Below are positions 22,796 to 33,784 of a DNA stretch of 64,000 nucleotides, piece by piece (the stretch's first letter is position 1; every line of letters begins with the position of its first letter). This DNA is from Chrysoperla carnea (taxonomy: Eukaryota; Arthropoda; Insecta; Neuroptera; Chrysopidae): positions 73,653,597-73,717,596 of the forward strand of contig NC_058341.1 in the NCBI RefSeq assembly GCF_905475395.1, given 5' to 3'. The notes below the pieces were generated by a model. It made no database searches and had not been told where the DNA came from. It saw nothing but the letters and a program-made list of their open reading frames with translations. The position numbers and the translations under genes were made by a program.

Positions 22796-23454
22796 TAGAA
22801 AAACGTAATTATTTATAAGTTCATAACTATTACATTTTGTTAAAAATATATAGGTAATTATGTAAAATTTATGTTTTATTGAATAAATTTATATTTTTCG
22901 AATCAGTTTTTTCTTTTAATCAGCAACATCTATTACCAAAAACAGTTATTGGAAATAAAAAATTTATTGTATTTTTCATAGAAATGAATATGAATTAGGC
23001 CCTTTGTACACAATTGAGTTTTAGAGAGACCGTACGGTTTAAAAATATGCATGAGTACACCTACGTGACCCGGACGTAAGATTTTTCTATTGCAAATCGA
23101 TACATTTTTAAATAAAAATAATATCAATCAACTTCAAATATAGCAAATTTCATAATGTAAATATTGATTATAGAAATATTAACGAAGAAATCAATGAAGA
23201 ACAATAATTTCGTATCCTTGACAATGTGGTAATCAAAACGAGGTTGTGCACGCTTCGTGAGATGGCGTAACCATCATTTCAGTAACATAGAGCCATCTGA
23301 TGGATTGACGTTAGCAAGCGTTTGCAACAACAAAGTATTCCCGTTGATTTAATGCCAAATAAAATTCTAAAACAATACATTTTATTGTTTGTGGATACAT
23401 ACAATGGTGTCTGCACATCTGGGTTCTTGATTATCGAATTGTCCAGTTTTAGGG
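22796..23454. other. Non-coding AT-rich stretch
   Basis: No gene is supported. A 64-codon antisense frame at 22933-23127 has no recognisable motif. The sequence around 23220-23340 is somewhat GC-richer and could be the outer part of the inverted-repeat element that follows. Confidence 0.35.
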
Positions 23455-24604
23455 ACTATTGATTATTATGGACAGTTTTTTAGGGCTTAGCGAAATAAAA
23501 CTGCATTTTATGCAAAAAAGCAAGGCACTTTACTCAGTGATACTAGGGAAGAATATGAGTGATTTTATTCGAGGAAACGAAAATTTCATCCACTGGAATT
23601 CAAGATGGCGGACCTTCTTCAAAATAGCGGCTTCACAATTTAAAAAATTTATAGACTAATAACGGATCAATTCCTAGTGACACCTCTAATCAAAAGAAAA
23701 ACATACCCTTTAAAGATGGCGGTCAAAATTCAGAAAAGTGTGTAAATTTTCAATTAATTTTTTCATTCTAGTGAAAATAACAACTAAATATCCTATGCTT
23801 TTTATTAGATAAATAAAACCTGATAATATTAGCTACAAAATAAAAAATATTGCGTTACAATCCGTCGAGTAGTTTTTGCTCTAATCGCATTACAAAAGAT
23901 GCGTGTGGTTGTGAAAGCCTTCATTGTACGTAATGTGATACATCGTACATACTACAACAGATGTATGGAAAGTACTGCGAAGTTAATAAAATTTTTACAG
24001 GCTATATGAGGGAACTCCAGGATGTCGATCCTGAGTTTTTGACTTCAAGGACCCTGTGCTAACTTGAGGGAGGGGGGGCAAAAAACCACAAAATTTTCGG
24101 ATTTCGTTTAATATTTTCGGATGTCGCTTATATCTCGTTACTTAAGCCCATTTTGTTTTACATAGTATCGTAATATAGTGTAGAACATTAAATTTGCTAA
24201 AATTTGGTGTGTAAAACGATGTTCTAACTTTTCCCTTTCTACAAACGTGACGGTGTTTCATTTTAATGTAAGAAGTGCATTTTTTAGAGACCTTCACCCA
24301 CAGCAAATACTCTTTCGTTGTACACACAATGTGATGTCACGAGGTAGGGGGAGCTGACCAAGATTATTGTTTTGATTTGCAGTTTACACATGTTAAGTAT
24401 TAATTTTCTTTGCTTGCGTTTAATCTTTTTTATAAGGGTCTGAACAAATAAATTAACATTGGTTTGTGATTTTCGAATGGTTTTAATTCTTTTAAAACTT
24501 TACATTAAAAAAACTCTGGAATAGTTTGGAAAATTTTGTGGAAAATATTTACAAAAAGACATAATTCAGGAGATTATTATAAAAAATTAAGGTTAAATAA
24601 TTAA

Positions 24605-25075
24605 AAGTCTAATAGAGGAAACACATCATGTTTCGAAAATCTATTAGCGCTGAGGGGCTGTCGGATTTTCCTCCATCGTCGAAGTCTATGGGCTTGTCCT
24701 CCATATGCACTTTTGTAGAGGGAGAAAAGGGGAGATTAGTGATGTCCTCATTTTCATTATTCGTATCAGCTTCGTTGTTGTCAGGCTGAGGGAAGTTTTT
24801 GCATGCTGTGCCCAAGCATTGCTTCACTCTGCAGAACACAACAGACCAACTTGCAGCCAGCACTGGTACAATCACTCGTACACTTGCAGCTTGTTATACG
24901 AAGCAGCTGTTCTGGAGCCATTAATGCACGTGCATTGTATATGTTGTAGCGAGAATGATTAGCAAAATACCTACCTTATTGGGTAAAGTTTCGCCCCCAT
25001 TGTGAAGTGGAATGTTGATGGCTTTCTTGGCTTCACATCCACGTGAACTTGAAAGTAGGTCATGCTGCATGAGTT
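24605..25075 (-). pseudogene. Family-2 C-terminal Cys-rich tail, antisense fragment
   Basis: On the minus strand, near 24920, the reading is LMAPEQLLRITSCKCTSDC, followed after a one-base shift by CSAE...CLGTACKNFPQPD and an acidic tail ending ...IDFRNMMCFLY. This parallels the PPAPEKLL plus Cys-rich tail at 12.0-12.25 kb. An upstream piece (about 24985-25075) ends in a GTAGGTATTT that looks like a 5' splice site. It lies between the arms of the 23.5-26.2 kb inverted repeat. Fragmentary and frameshifted; function unknown. Confidence 0.6.
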
Positions 25076-25083
25076 GTATTTCG

Positions 25084-25130
25084 CAGCTTGTCAGACTACC
25101 ATCTCTAGTTGATGGTAGTCTGACAAGCTG
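25084..25130. repeat. Perfect hairpin, 20-bp arms and 7-bp loop
   Basis: CAGCTTGTCAGACTACCATC, TCTAGTT, then the exact inverse of the first arm. It has no T-run and no coding role and sits at the edge of the family-2 fragment. Confidence 0.85.
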
Positions 25131-26176
25131 ACATTTTATTTCGAATGTTTTTGCAAATAACGTCTATGAAAATTTGTGGGAAATTCGATAAAATGAAAAA
25201 TGTTATCCCAATAATGGAAGATTTTTTTTCATTTTCAATCAATCAATTCATTATATCAAACTTGATTTACAAAGAAAGATAATATATTAAAAACTTGGTT
25301 TTTATTACTGAATATCATACACAATCAATATAATAATGTAGTTGTTTACATTTTCCCACAAATTTCCAAAATTTTTTTTGATTTTGATGTGCGATTAACA
25401 TAACTAACACGATATGATGGTAATATATAGTTGTAGGGCCAAAATCTGCATTTTTCGGCTGCTTTTTATACTTCGAGGAACTTTGTTTACCTATGATCGG
25501 CTGTATCTTGGTTATTATTGAGTCTAGAAAATCGTTTACACACCAAATTTTAGCAAATTTCATTAAGTTCGCAGTACTTTCCATGACTCTGGAATATGTA
25601 CGATGTATCACATTACGTACAATGAAGGCTTTCAAAACCACACGCATCTTTTTTAATGCGATTAGATCAAAAACTACTCGACGGATTGTAACGCAATTTT
25701 TTTTATTTTGTAGCTAATATTATCAGGTTTTATTTATCTAAAAAATATTTGACCATATCATAGAATATTTAGTTGTTATTTTCACTAGAATGAAAAAATT
25801 AACTGAAAAATTACACACTTTTCTTAATATCCGCCCTCCATCTTTATATGGTATGTTTTTCTTTAAGTGGTATATTTTTCTTGTGATTAGAGGTGTCAAT
25901 AGAAATTGATGGACACCTCAATCACTTAAATCAGTGGAACCGTTATTAGTCTATAAATTTTTTAAATTACGCAGCCGCCATTTTGAAAAAAGTCCGCCTT
26001 CTTGAATTCCAGTAGATGAAATTTTCGTTTCCTCGGATGAAATCACTCATATTGGTCCCTATCATCACTGAGTAAAATGGCTTGCTTTCTGCATAAAATG
26101 CAGCTTCCGATAAAAACATCACCGTAAGCCCTAATGAATTAACAAAAGAAATCGAGCTCAAAAAAGGGTAATGCAA

Positions 26177-26740
26177 CCGGTATTTTTTTTTTCATTTATC
26201 GACAACGAAAATACGCACAGTAATTTTATAAAGGAATTGGAATGTGCAATTATTTTAATTATGAAGCAATAAATTTTATTTTTTACAGGTATCCGGGTCA
26301 CGGAAATGCAGAGTATTCGTGAATAATTGCGTAATTAGAACTCGTTGCACACATACCCTTTAATGACAACACCTCTAGTGGTAGATTTCAAAACAAATTA
26401 TGAAAATCAAATTATTTTCAGTACACGATTATACTATCTAAACTTCTTGGTTTTTTTATCTAATTAATTTAAGAAACATAGAATTATGGGTAAACATTGC
26501 CAGCAGAAATTAATAAATGATTTGGTTTTTATTATACCAAATCCGTAGATCAATAAAATATCAACAAATACAGATATTAAAATTTTTTCTATACAACTTT
26601 AGATTATACGAGTAACCTATGTAAAGTTTGTGTCGTTAGTTTCAAGGTATGTAAAGGTTTCACTGTAAAAAGTTGTGCCATTGAGAAAAAGTTACAGCGG
26701 ATGATGTTAGTTCGTAATCTCTATGCTGATAGATAACGGC
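26177..26740. other. Non-coding stretch between repeat and LINE-3
   Basis: AT-rich and without readable protein similarity. A GGTATCCGGGTCACGGAAATGCA segment near 26289 partly mirrors sequence near 23045-23085, so it may be an outer flank of the preceding inverted repeat. Confidence 0.35.
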
Positions 26741-27249
26741 TTTGGTGACATAGCGGCAGGATTACTGGCTGACATTCCAAAGGACCTGTGTTACATGTAA
26801 ATGTAGTGATGAGACTTTTAAGTGTCATTCAAATATAAAAGTATTAAAAATAGTAATTTGCATTATTAGCGAAAGTTTTTATCATGAAGGGGACTTAAAA
26901 CAGATACAAAAAAGGTTTCTATGTGATGAAAACATAACCTCTTGTGACCATGCTACGCTTGATGAAAATTCCAGGAAAAATTAGCAACGCACAAGATATT
27001 CTAAATAAAACGGTGAAGATAATGAAGATGATCAGTTGGTTAATGCTAAAGTTAAATAGAGCTATTGCATGATTTAAACCAGGAATTAAAATAAAAAAAT
27101 CAACTATTAACTGAACTACTACTCAGAGATTACAGTCCATATAAGTGAATATGGACTGTAATCAAGATTTAAAAAAATATACTGATAACAATTTGAAAGT
27201 TAAAAATCATATTATAGTAGGAGATTTTAATATAAATTTAAATGAAGCT
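26741..27249 (+). pseudogene. LINE-3 5' part up to endonuclease
   Basis: Readable only in pieces. At 27205-27249 the frame gives HIIVGDFNINLNE, the GDFN metal-binding motif of an APE-type LINE endonuclease. The reading continues directly at 31637 beyond Gypsy-C. A 15-bp-arm hairpin (27128-27163) lies just upstream. The segment near 26790-26830 has several Cys codons, but I cannot assign a domain. Confidence 0.6.
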
Positions 27250-27436
27250 TGTTGTGTATGTTTAGTACATTGATTGCAAGCAGGAGGTCATCACTTGGTA
27301 CAAATAACATAGATGCTTGTAAGCAACTACTACACGCATTCAACAAGTAGATCTGAATTAATCAACATGGCTGTTTATGGTAATTAATAAATCATATTTA
27401 ATTTAGTAGCATGAGTTTTAATTATCAAACATAACA
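27250..27436 (+). repeat. Gypsy-C 5' LTR
   Basis: 187 bp, TG...CA ends. It pairs with 31483-31636 but carries an extra TAATTAATAAATC-type segment near its 3' end. Confidence 0.93.
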
Positions 27437-27450
27437 TGGCGCTGCGTAAA
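27437..27450 (+). promoter_or_regulatory. Gypsy-C primer binding site
   Basis: TGGCGCTGCG begins at the first base after the 5' LTR, the expected location of the tRNA primer site; the matching tRNA was not identified. Confidence 0.65.
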
Positions 27451-27585
27451 TAAAATAATAAAAAAAAAAATATATTAATACAGTGAGTGCAGTAACAAAA
27501 AAAATTAAAATTAAAAATAGAATATAAACACCTCTTGGTACAGTATACGTTAAGTTGTAAACATGTGAAGAAAATAAGTTTGAAA

Positions 27586-28454
27586 ATGGAGGTAAATAAA
27601 CCAGAGAAATTAGATGTGATGGGAAACACGGAGGTTAACTGGGATATATTCAAGTAAAATTTTGAAATATATCTGATTGCTAGTGGCCACGAGGAATCAA
27701 CAGACAAGCAGAAAATAGCGTTGTTTTTGAATTTTATTGGTATGGAGGGATTGGGTATATTTAATACATTCAAATTTGATATAAAAACACTAAAATATAC
27801 AAATATGTTGGAATTATTTGACATTCATTTCAAGGAGCATGTGAATATGGCATTTGAGCGATTTAAATTCTTTTCGTTGTATCAAAAAAGTGATCAAAGT
27901 ATTGATCAATTTACAACGGAACTAAAAAAAGCAGTAATAATTGTGAATTTAAGGAGCAAGAAAATGGATTAATCAGGGACAAAATAATATTGGGTTGTAA
28001 AAACAAAAAATTACAATCACAATTATTGAAAGCAACCAACATATCATTGGATAAATGCATTGAAGTGGCAAAAGTATTTGAAATAAATGAAAAACAATTA
28101 CTAGTAATACAAAATGGTGAAAATAATGAAACAAAAAGTGAAAACACAGTTGACATGGTAAAAGCAAAAAATGGCAGTGAAAGGAAAAAAGAGATTAATG
28201 AAAAAGACTTTTTATGTAAAAAGTGTAAATCAAAGCACAAGTTTGGAAATTGTCCTGCATATGGTAAAAAATGTTTGAGGTGCAACAAATTCAACCATTT
28301 TGTTGTAGTGTGTAAAAACAAACGAGTCAACAACGTTGATGTGGATAGTGATAGTACTGAAGAATCTGCCTGGGTGGGTTCCATTGAAGTGGATGCAGTG
28401 GATAAAACAGATGGCAAAGAAAAATCAAATACAAAATGGTTTGAAAATATTAGA
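27586..28454 (+). pseudogene. Gypsy-C gag
   Basis: Starts at the ATG at 27586 (MEVNKPEKLDVMGNTEVNW). An early in-frame TAA sits near 27654. The capsid-like region continues to about 27970, then a frameshift leads to 27990-28457. The nucleocapsid zinc clusters are CKKCKSKHKFGNC and CLRCNKFNHFVVVC (Cys/His spacing of a retroviral-type knuckle), followed by an acidic tail. Role: particle assembly and RNA binding. The stop and frameshift make it inactive. Confidence 0.8.
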
Positions 28455-31340
28455 TAAGAAAATAGTATAGTAAAATTTAAGCTTGATACAGGAGCAGAAG
28501 TAAATCTAATCTCTATAAAAGATATAACAAATGTTAAAAATTTAAAAGTTAGAACATGTAACACTATTTTGCTCAGTTATGGTGGGTATAAAATTAATCC
28601 CATTGGCAAAATTAATTTAAAATTATCAATTAATGGTCTTACAAAATACTTGGAGTTTATTGTTGTAAATTTCAAAGCAGTACCTACCTATATTAGGCCT
28701 GCCTGGTTGTATTGCATTAAAACTATTTAAAAGGAATATAATTACAGAAATAACTGAAGTAAATAAACCTATGATAACTGAACAAAATAATAGAAATTTG
28801 TTTATTGAAAATGATGATGAAAATGATTGATGTTTTTGAAGGATTAGGAAAATTTAAAGACAAATAACAGATTAAAATTAACAAAAATGCTGAGGGAATT
28901 ATAAAACCCCCTAGAAGGTTACCATTAACAATTACAAATGAGTTACTAAAAACATTAAATAAATTAGTAAAAGAAAAAATCATTGCACCTGTAGATCAGC
29001 CAAAAGAATGGGCTATTATTATAGTTAATATTAAAAAAGCTGACAAATCATTAAGGATTTTTTTGGATCCCCATCATCTAAATAAAGTAATTAAAAGGGA
29101 ATATTTCTTAATTCCCACGTTCAATGAAATACGTTCAAAATTATCACATAAAAAATATTACTCAGTTTTTGATTTAAAAGATGGGTGGGTTCTGGCACAT
29201 CCCACTAACAGATCAATCTAGTGATCTGTGTACCTTCAGTACCCCACATGGCTATTATAAATTTTTACGATTACCGTTTGGTGTAGCGTGCGCTCCAGAA
29301 GTCTTTCAAAAGATTGTAGTAATGAATTTTGGAGACATTAAAAATGTAATAATTTATTTTGATGATATTTTAATTTCAACTGAAACACCAGAAGAACATG
29401 ACATGGCAGTGAAAGCACTATTAAAAAGAGGACGATCACTGAATGTCAAATTCAATAAAAATAAGTTGCAATATAAGCAGCAGGGTATTAAATATCTGGG
29501 TCATGTATTTAGTGTTGAGGGAGTTAGGGTATATGAAGAAAGAATAAGTGCAATAATAAAATTAGAATCACCTAAAAAGTGAAAAGAACTTCAAAGCATA
29601 TTTGGTATGTTTAACTATTTCAGGGATTTCATTCCTAATTTGGCAGAACTAACTAATAACTTAAGAGAATTATTAAAAAAACAATCAGTGTGGTGATGGG
29701 CCGAAAAACACGAACAGACGTTTAACATGTTAAAAGAAATAGTAACAAAACCGCCTGTTTTGTGTAATTTTGATCCAAAATCAGAGATTGTAATACAGTG
29801 TGGTGCAAGCAAAAGCGAGCTAGGATGCTGTCAAAATGGGCAACCGGTATCATTTACGTCTCGTTGTAAAAAGTTACACAATTATATTTTTGGGCAGAAG
29901 ATACTTACAGACCACAAACCACTTGTGGCAATAAATGAGAAAGAATTCGAAAAAGTAGTATCTGATAGGCTTTTAAAAATTAAATTAAAACTATTACAGT
30001 ATGATATAAACGTTCAATACCTACCGGGTAAGGAAATGTTCATAGCTGATTTATTATCGAGGAATTTTCTAAAAGAAAGTAATAAGGAAGGGGAAATTAA
30101 ATACGAAGGACAATTCATATGATAGAACAATTGGAGACTGTTAATGAGGATGCTATCAGGGAAAATACGGAATCAGATGAAACATTGAAAATAGTATTAA
30201 AGTTATATAAGGAAGGGTGGCACTCGCTACCAAAAACATTGTCAAATGAAGTTAAATATTTTGTAAATTTAAAAAATGATATAACTGTAAACAATAATAT
30301 AGTATACTTAAACGATAGGATAGTAATACCTACAAATTTGAGAATGAAAATCATAGAATGGCTACATAATGAAGGTCATTTTGGGATTGTTAAAACAAAG
30401 CTAAGAGCCAGGCAAAAATGTAATAAAAAAATGGAAAATTTGTGAGAAACATCAAGTTTCTAATGTTAAGGAACCATTGATTCCACATCCATTGCCAGAC
30501 TTACTATTATTAGAAATTAGATCAATTGAAAAGAAAACATCACGGGTAGTTATCTCTAAATTAATGGCCATATTTAGTATACACGGAATACCAAAAAGAG
30601 TGATCGCTGATAATATGCCATTTTCATCGGCTGAGATAACAAAATTTTCAAAAAGGTGGAATTTTCAAATAATAACGTCCAGCCCTCATTACCCAAAGTC
30701 AAATGGGTTAGCGGAAAAGGCTGTGGATATAATTAAAAGAATTTAAAAAAAATGTGGGATGGACCATAATGGGTTGTATAGTGCACTATTGGAGTATAGA
30801 ACGACACCTATTCCAATAATCAATTTATCACCAGCAGAAATGCTGATGAACAGAAAGCTAAGAACTAAATTACCAAATTTGGACAAAAACCTAAAACCAA
30901 AGATAGATTGTAATATCGCGAATAAATTAAACAAAACACAGCAACGGTATAAAACAAATTATGACAGAACGGCTAAAATTAGACCGCCATTTAATAAAAA
31001 TGATAAGGTTACGATTCAAAAAGATGATATTTGGGTTCCGGATAAAATCATTAAAAAAAGTTTGACTCCGCGATCATTTATAGTGAGGAATGAAAATGCT
31101 AGTGTAGTCAGAAGAAATTCAAATCACTTAAAAAAAAGTCTCACTCAGGAGGAGACTAGTGGGGAGGATGATAATGGAGTTGAGTATTTGTTAAAAAATG
31201 AGGAGGAAGGTAAGGGTTTAGATGTGGAGCGGGTTCAAAACAGTGAAACGGATGGAGATCGAACCGTATCAGAGGAACCAAAAGTGACAAGATTTGGTAG
31301 AGCCATTAATAGGCCTGAAAAATATAAGGATTTTATTTAA
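28455..31340 (+). pseudogene. Gypsy-C pol: protease, RT, RNase H and integrase remnants
   Basis: The protease active site FKLDTGAEVNLIS is near 28478. RT begins near 28880 (IKPPRRLP), with FLDPHHLNKVIKRE and FDLKDG, then a one-base shift at about 29180 into the frame carrying LPFGVACAPEVFQ and YFDDILIS (catalytic). RNase H is shortened: FDPKSEIVIQCGAS jumps to ILTDHKPL, losing the middle. The integrase zinc finger is partial (HNEGHFGIVKTKL, then a frameshift near 30440). The first catalytic Asp block of the core is missing, while the second Asp (RVIADN) and the Glu (SNGLAEKAV) remain. The C-terminal region ends with a RFGRAINRPEKYKDF motif at 31340. A non-functional internal-deletion derivative. 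Confidence 0.85.
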
Positions 31341-31482
31341 ATTTTATTTTATCAAACTAAAATTCAGAATATGGAAAAAATTGTATCATTAAAATAATGA
31401 TTTATTCACATAGTTGAAAGTTCTTATATAACTGAAATTATATGATCGATGCATTGGGGAATTAATTGTATAAGGGGGGAGA

Positions 31483-31636
31483 TGTTGTGTATGTGTAGTA
31501 CATTGATTGCAAGCAGGAGGTCACCACTTGGTACAAATAACATACACGCTTGTAAGCAACTACTACACGCATTCAACAAGTAGATCTGAATTAATCAACA
31601 TGGCTGTTTATGTGTTTTAATTATCAAACATAACAA
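31483..31636 (+). repeat. Gypsy-C 3' LTR
   Basis: 154 bp, same ends as 27250-27436, followed by the second AAGCT. Confidence 0.93.
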
Positions 31637-32132
31637 AGCTAATTATCATTCGGATTTACTACTTCTTATCTTGTATTTCAGACATGAATTACCTAGCGTA
31701 TTTCAACAGTTACTACAAGTTAATTACATTTAACCATACACTTACTGATCACTTTCTGTTATTTTTATCACTGAAATCACAAATGTTAGTAAATCTCAAA
31801 GAACCTAAGTCTTTCTAAGTTATAAATTCCTTGAAACAAACTGTAAAAATATACGTTGGGAAGATATATTAAATATACAAGACCCAAATCTCGCTGCTCA
31901 TAAACTAGTTTAAAATATTCAAAATATTATTAACAATGCTTATGTGGAATTTTAAAATAGGAAATGTAACCTTAAACCAATAAAAAGTTGGATCACGACT
32001 GGCATTATGAAGTCATGTCGTATAAAAGAAAAGTTATACAATAATTGGAAAAGAAATAGAGATAATATTGAACTGAAAGGTGAATACATTAAATATTGTA
32101 AAAATCTGGATAAGGTAATAAAAATTGCTAAG
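31637..32132 (+). pseudogene. LINE-3 endonuclease end and linker
   Basis: The endonuclease frame resumes after Gypsy-C with an ANYHSDLLL stretch and then, in a shifted frame, HTLTDHFLLFL, the C-terminal endonuclease region. The linker has WITTGIMKSCRIKEKLYNNW, typical between endonuclease and RT in Jockey/CR1-like LINEs. It stops at 32132, where a composite Gypsy/hAT insertion begins. Confidence 0.75.
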
Positions 32133-32233
32133 TGTAATTGTCATGTATTGTACTTAATATTAGACACACTTTGTATCACACTGTAATACATACATTGTTG
32201 TAGTTTTTCGTGTTTTAAATTCTGTTTTTGAAA

Positions 32234-32763
32234 AATGCCGGGTCCTAAAAGAAAATCTTTGGTTTGGGATGTATTCGAATCGCCAGTGAGTGGACGTGTT
32301 ACGTGTAAACAGTGTTCAGATTCTTTCAAATATAATGGAAATACGACCCCATTATTAAACCACATTTAAAATAATTACCCAAGTGCTACCGTCGAAGAAA
32401 GAAACATAAGTCCGACTTCATCATCAACAAATGAAAGTAATACGAACACTTCGGTCAATTCATCCAAGTCACTGGTATCCACATTAAATGTTGAGCCTCC
32501 TCAAAAAAGGTTAAGGCACACCCAAACCCGTCTTACTGTGCCCAAAAAAATTATGCAAAATTCTGGTGATAACGCTTTAATTAATTTGATAGTGAAAGAA
32601 TTACAGCCATTTCAAATAGTGGAAAATTCAGGTTTCCAAGAATACTCGAAAGCATTGAATGCTGATTATCAGCTACCGAACAGAAAACAATTAGCTTTGA
32701 TGATCGATAGAAAATATAATCTGGTGTCCGAATCTTTAAACAAATTAAAATTTTTAAATAAAT
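32234..32763 (+). pseudogene. hAT transposase N-terminal fragment with BED zinc finger
   Basis: Begins MPGPKRKSLVWDVFESPV. The BED finger shows WDVFE, CKQCSDSF and a LLNHI motif. A TAA at about 32369 falls inside the finger where a second His would be expected. The later part has PKKIMQNSGDNALINLIV, a PFQIVENSGFQEYSKAL motif and LPNRKQLAL, matching the early region of ZBED/hAT transposases. The catalytic DDE domain and C-terminal dimerisation region are absent. It is therefore a 5' fragment, probably brought in by its own transposition into a Gypsy copy. Confidence 0.85.
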
Positions 32764-33784
32764 GATTTGATTTCAAACAATAATTTTCTTTTTTACTTCA
32801 GTTAGTATAACTCTTCCAGTACATTATAAACAAATAATATAAAAATGAAAGAATTGAAACAGATAAAAATATCATTTGTCTGTTCTAATTTTTTTTGTTA
32901 CAAATTGTTGGCAAATTAATTAAAATTAGTTAATAAGAAATAAATTATGCAAACAATAATGTAAATATCAAACATTTATAAATCTGTCTGTGACGGTACA
33001 TATTCAATTGAAAAGTTTACTCTGTCTGTGACTGTACTTTATTTTAGTTTATTTATTTTTCAACTGATAGTTCTATTTATTGTCACCAGTCGGTACACTA
33101 ACTAAGCTGAGTAGAATTTCAATATACTTCATTCTCTTTAAATTTCAAGCGTCACAACAGAAACATGTTGGAATAATTAATTTAAATTATTTATTCCAGC
33201 ATGGATTCACATTTTTTTTAACACACATTTTAGTGTGTGGCAGTGGTTATATTGCTTAATTTTTATATTTTTTGTATTTAATTCTTATTAAGAATTTATA
33301 TTTTTTTCAATACGACAATGTAATCAAATATTTTGTTAAATGTCGTTTTATTAAAAACACACAATTGTACAGGATGTAAAAGGACATCCTGGCATAATTT
33401 AAAAATTGTGTAATTTAATATTATTTTTTTTAAGTATGTTTTTTGTGACGTTGGAATTTATCTGTTAGCACAGGCCCTTATAAATGTAAATTTCAGGATC
33501 TGAATTCACTGTGATCACAAACAGCATACAGGAACATTTTATATATATTAAATTTTTTTTCTAAAGTTATTATCGTAAGATATTTAAAAAAATTTTTTTT
33601 TTTTGAAATTCAACCATGTGAAATTTCATGTAAGTCACAAAATGGCTGACGCCTTGTAAATTTATATTTTCTCATTTATGTTATGTCAAACATTTATATT
33701 TTTGATTTAATGAAATAAACTAATTCTTATTTTGTTTTTATTTTTAAACGTAGGCTTTTTTATTTTGTCTTTTTTACGGAAGTA
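32764..33784. other. Non-coding AT-rich region in composite insertion
   Basis: No protein similarity is seen. A CTGTCTGTGAC(G/T)GTAC motif occurs twice (about 32987 and 33022) and AATTGTACAGGATG...CATCCTGGCATAATTTAAAAATTGTG forms a loose inverted repeat near 33362-33415. It may be internal hAT-derived DNA, but I cannot show it. Confidence 0.35.

Larger units (their letters stand above)
23455..26176. mobile_element. Inverted-repeat (fold-back type) element with 0.5-0.7 kb arms
   Basis: The stretch 23490-24000, continued near 24185-24230 after an insertion of about 180 bp, is the reverse complement of 25500-26130 over most of its length with moderate divergence. Shared landmarks are the CGTCGAGTAGTTTTTG block (near 23867), whose inverse lies near 25670, and the ATGAGTGATTT block (near 23555), whose inverse lies near 26040. 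Matching short frames (MSDFIRGNENFI on both arms) are by-products of this repeat, not genes. The 1.3 kb spacer carries an antisense family-2 fragment and a perfect hairpin. Superfamily and target duplication could not be determined. Confidence 0.7.
27250..31636 (+). mobile_element. Gypsy LTR retrotransposon Gypsy-C, complete ends, inactive
   Basis: LTRs at 27250-27436 and 31483-31636 share TGTTGTGTATGT/G starts and ...CATAACA ends. The left one has an extra segment of about 33 bp. The element is flanked by a perfect AAGCT duplication (27245-27249 and 31637-31641). The primer binding site starts TGGCGCTGCG right after the left LTR, and a purine tract (AAGGGGGGAGA) precedes the right LTR. It lies in LINE-3, whose endonuclease frame resumes at 31637. 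Internal coding is gag, protease, RT, partial RNase H and partial integrase, with frameshifts and deletions. Confidence 0.95.

Noticed and set aside
23459..23659. Short frame with MSDFIRGNENFI, also present antisense at 25967-26176
   Set aside because: The two frames are the arms of an inverted repeat; conservation is of DNA, with no domain and no start context.
24705..24962. Plus-strand 85-codon frame
   Set aside because: Shadow of the antisense family-2 Cys-rich tail, which has a coherent motif order.
27911..28564. 217-codon antisense frame, hydrophobic
   Set aside because: Complement of the Lys/Asn-rich Gypsy-C gag; no family resemblance.
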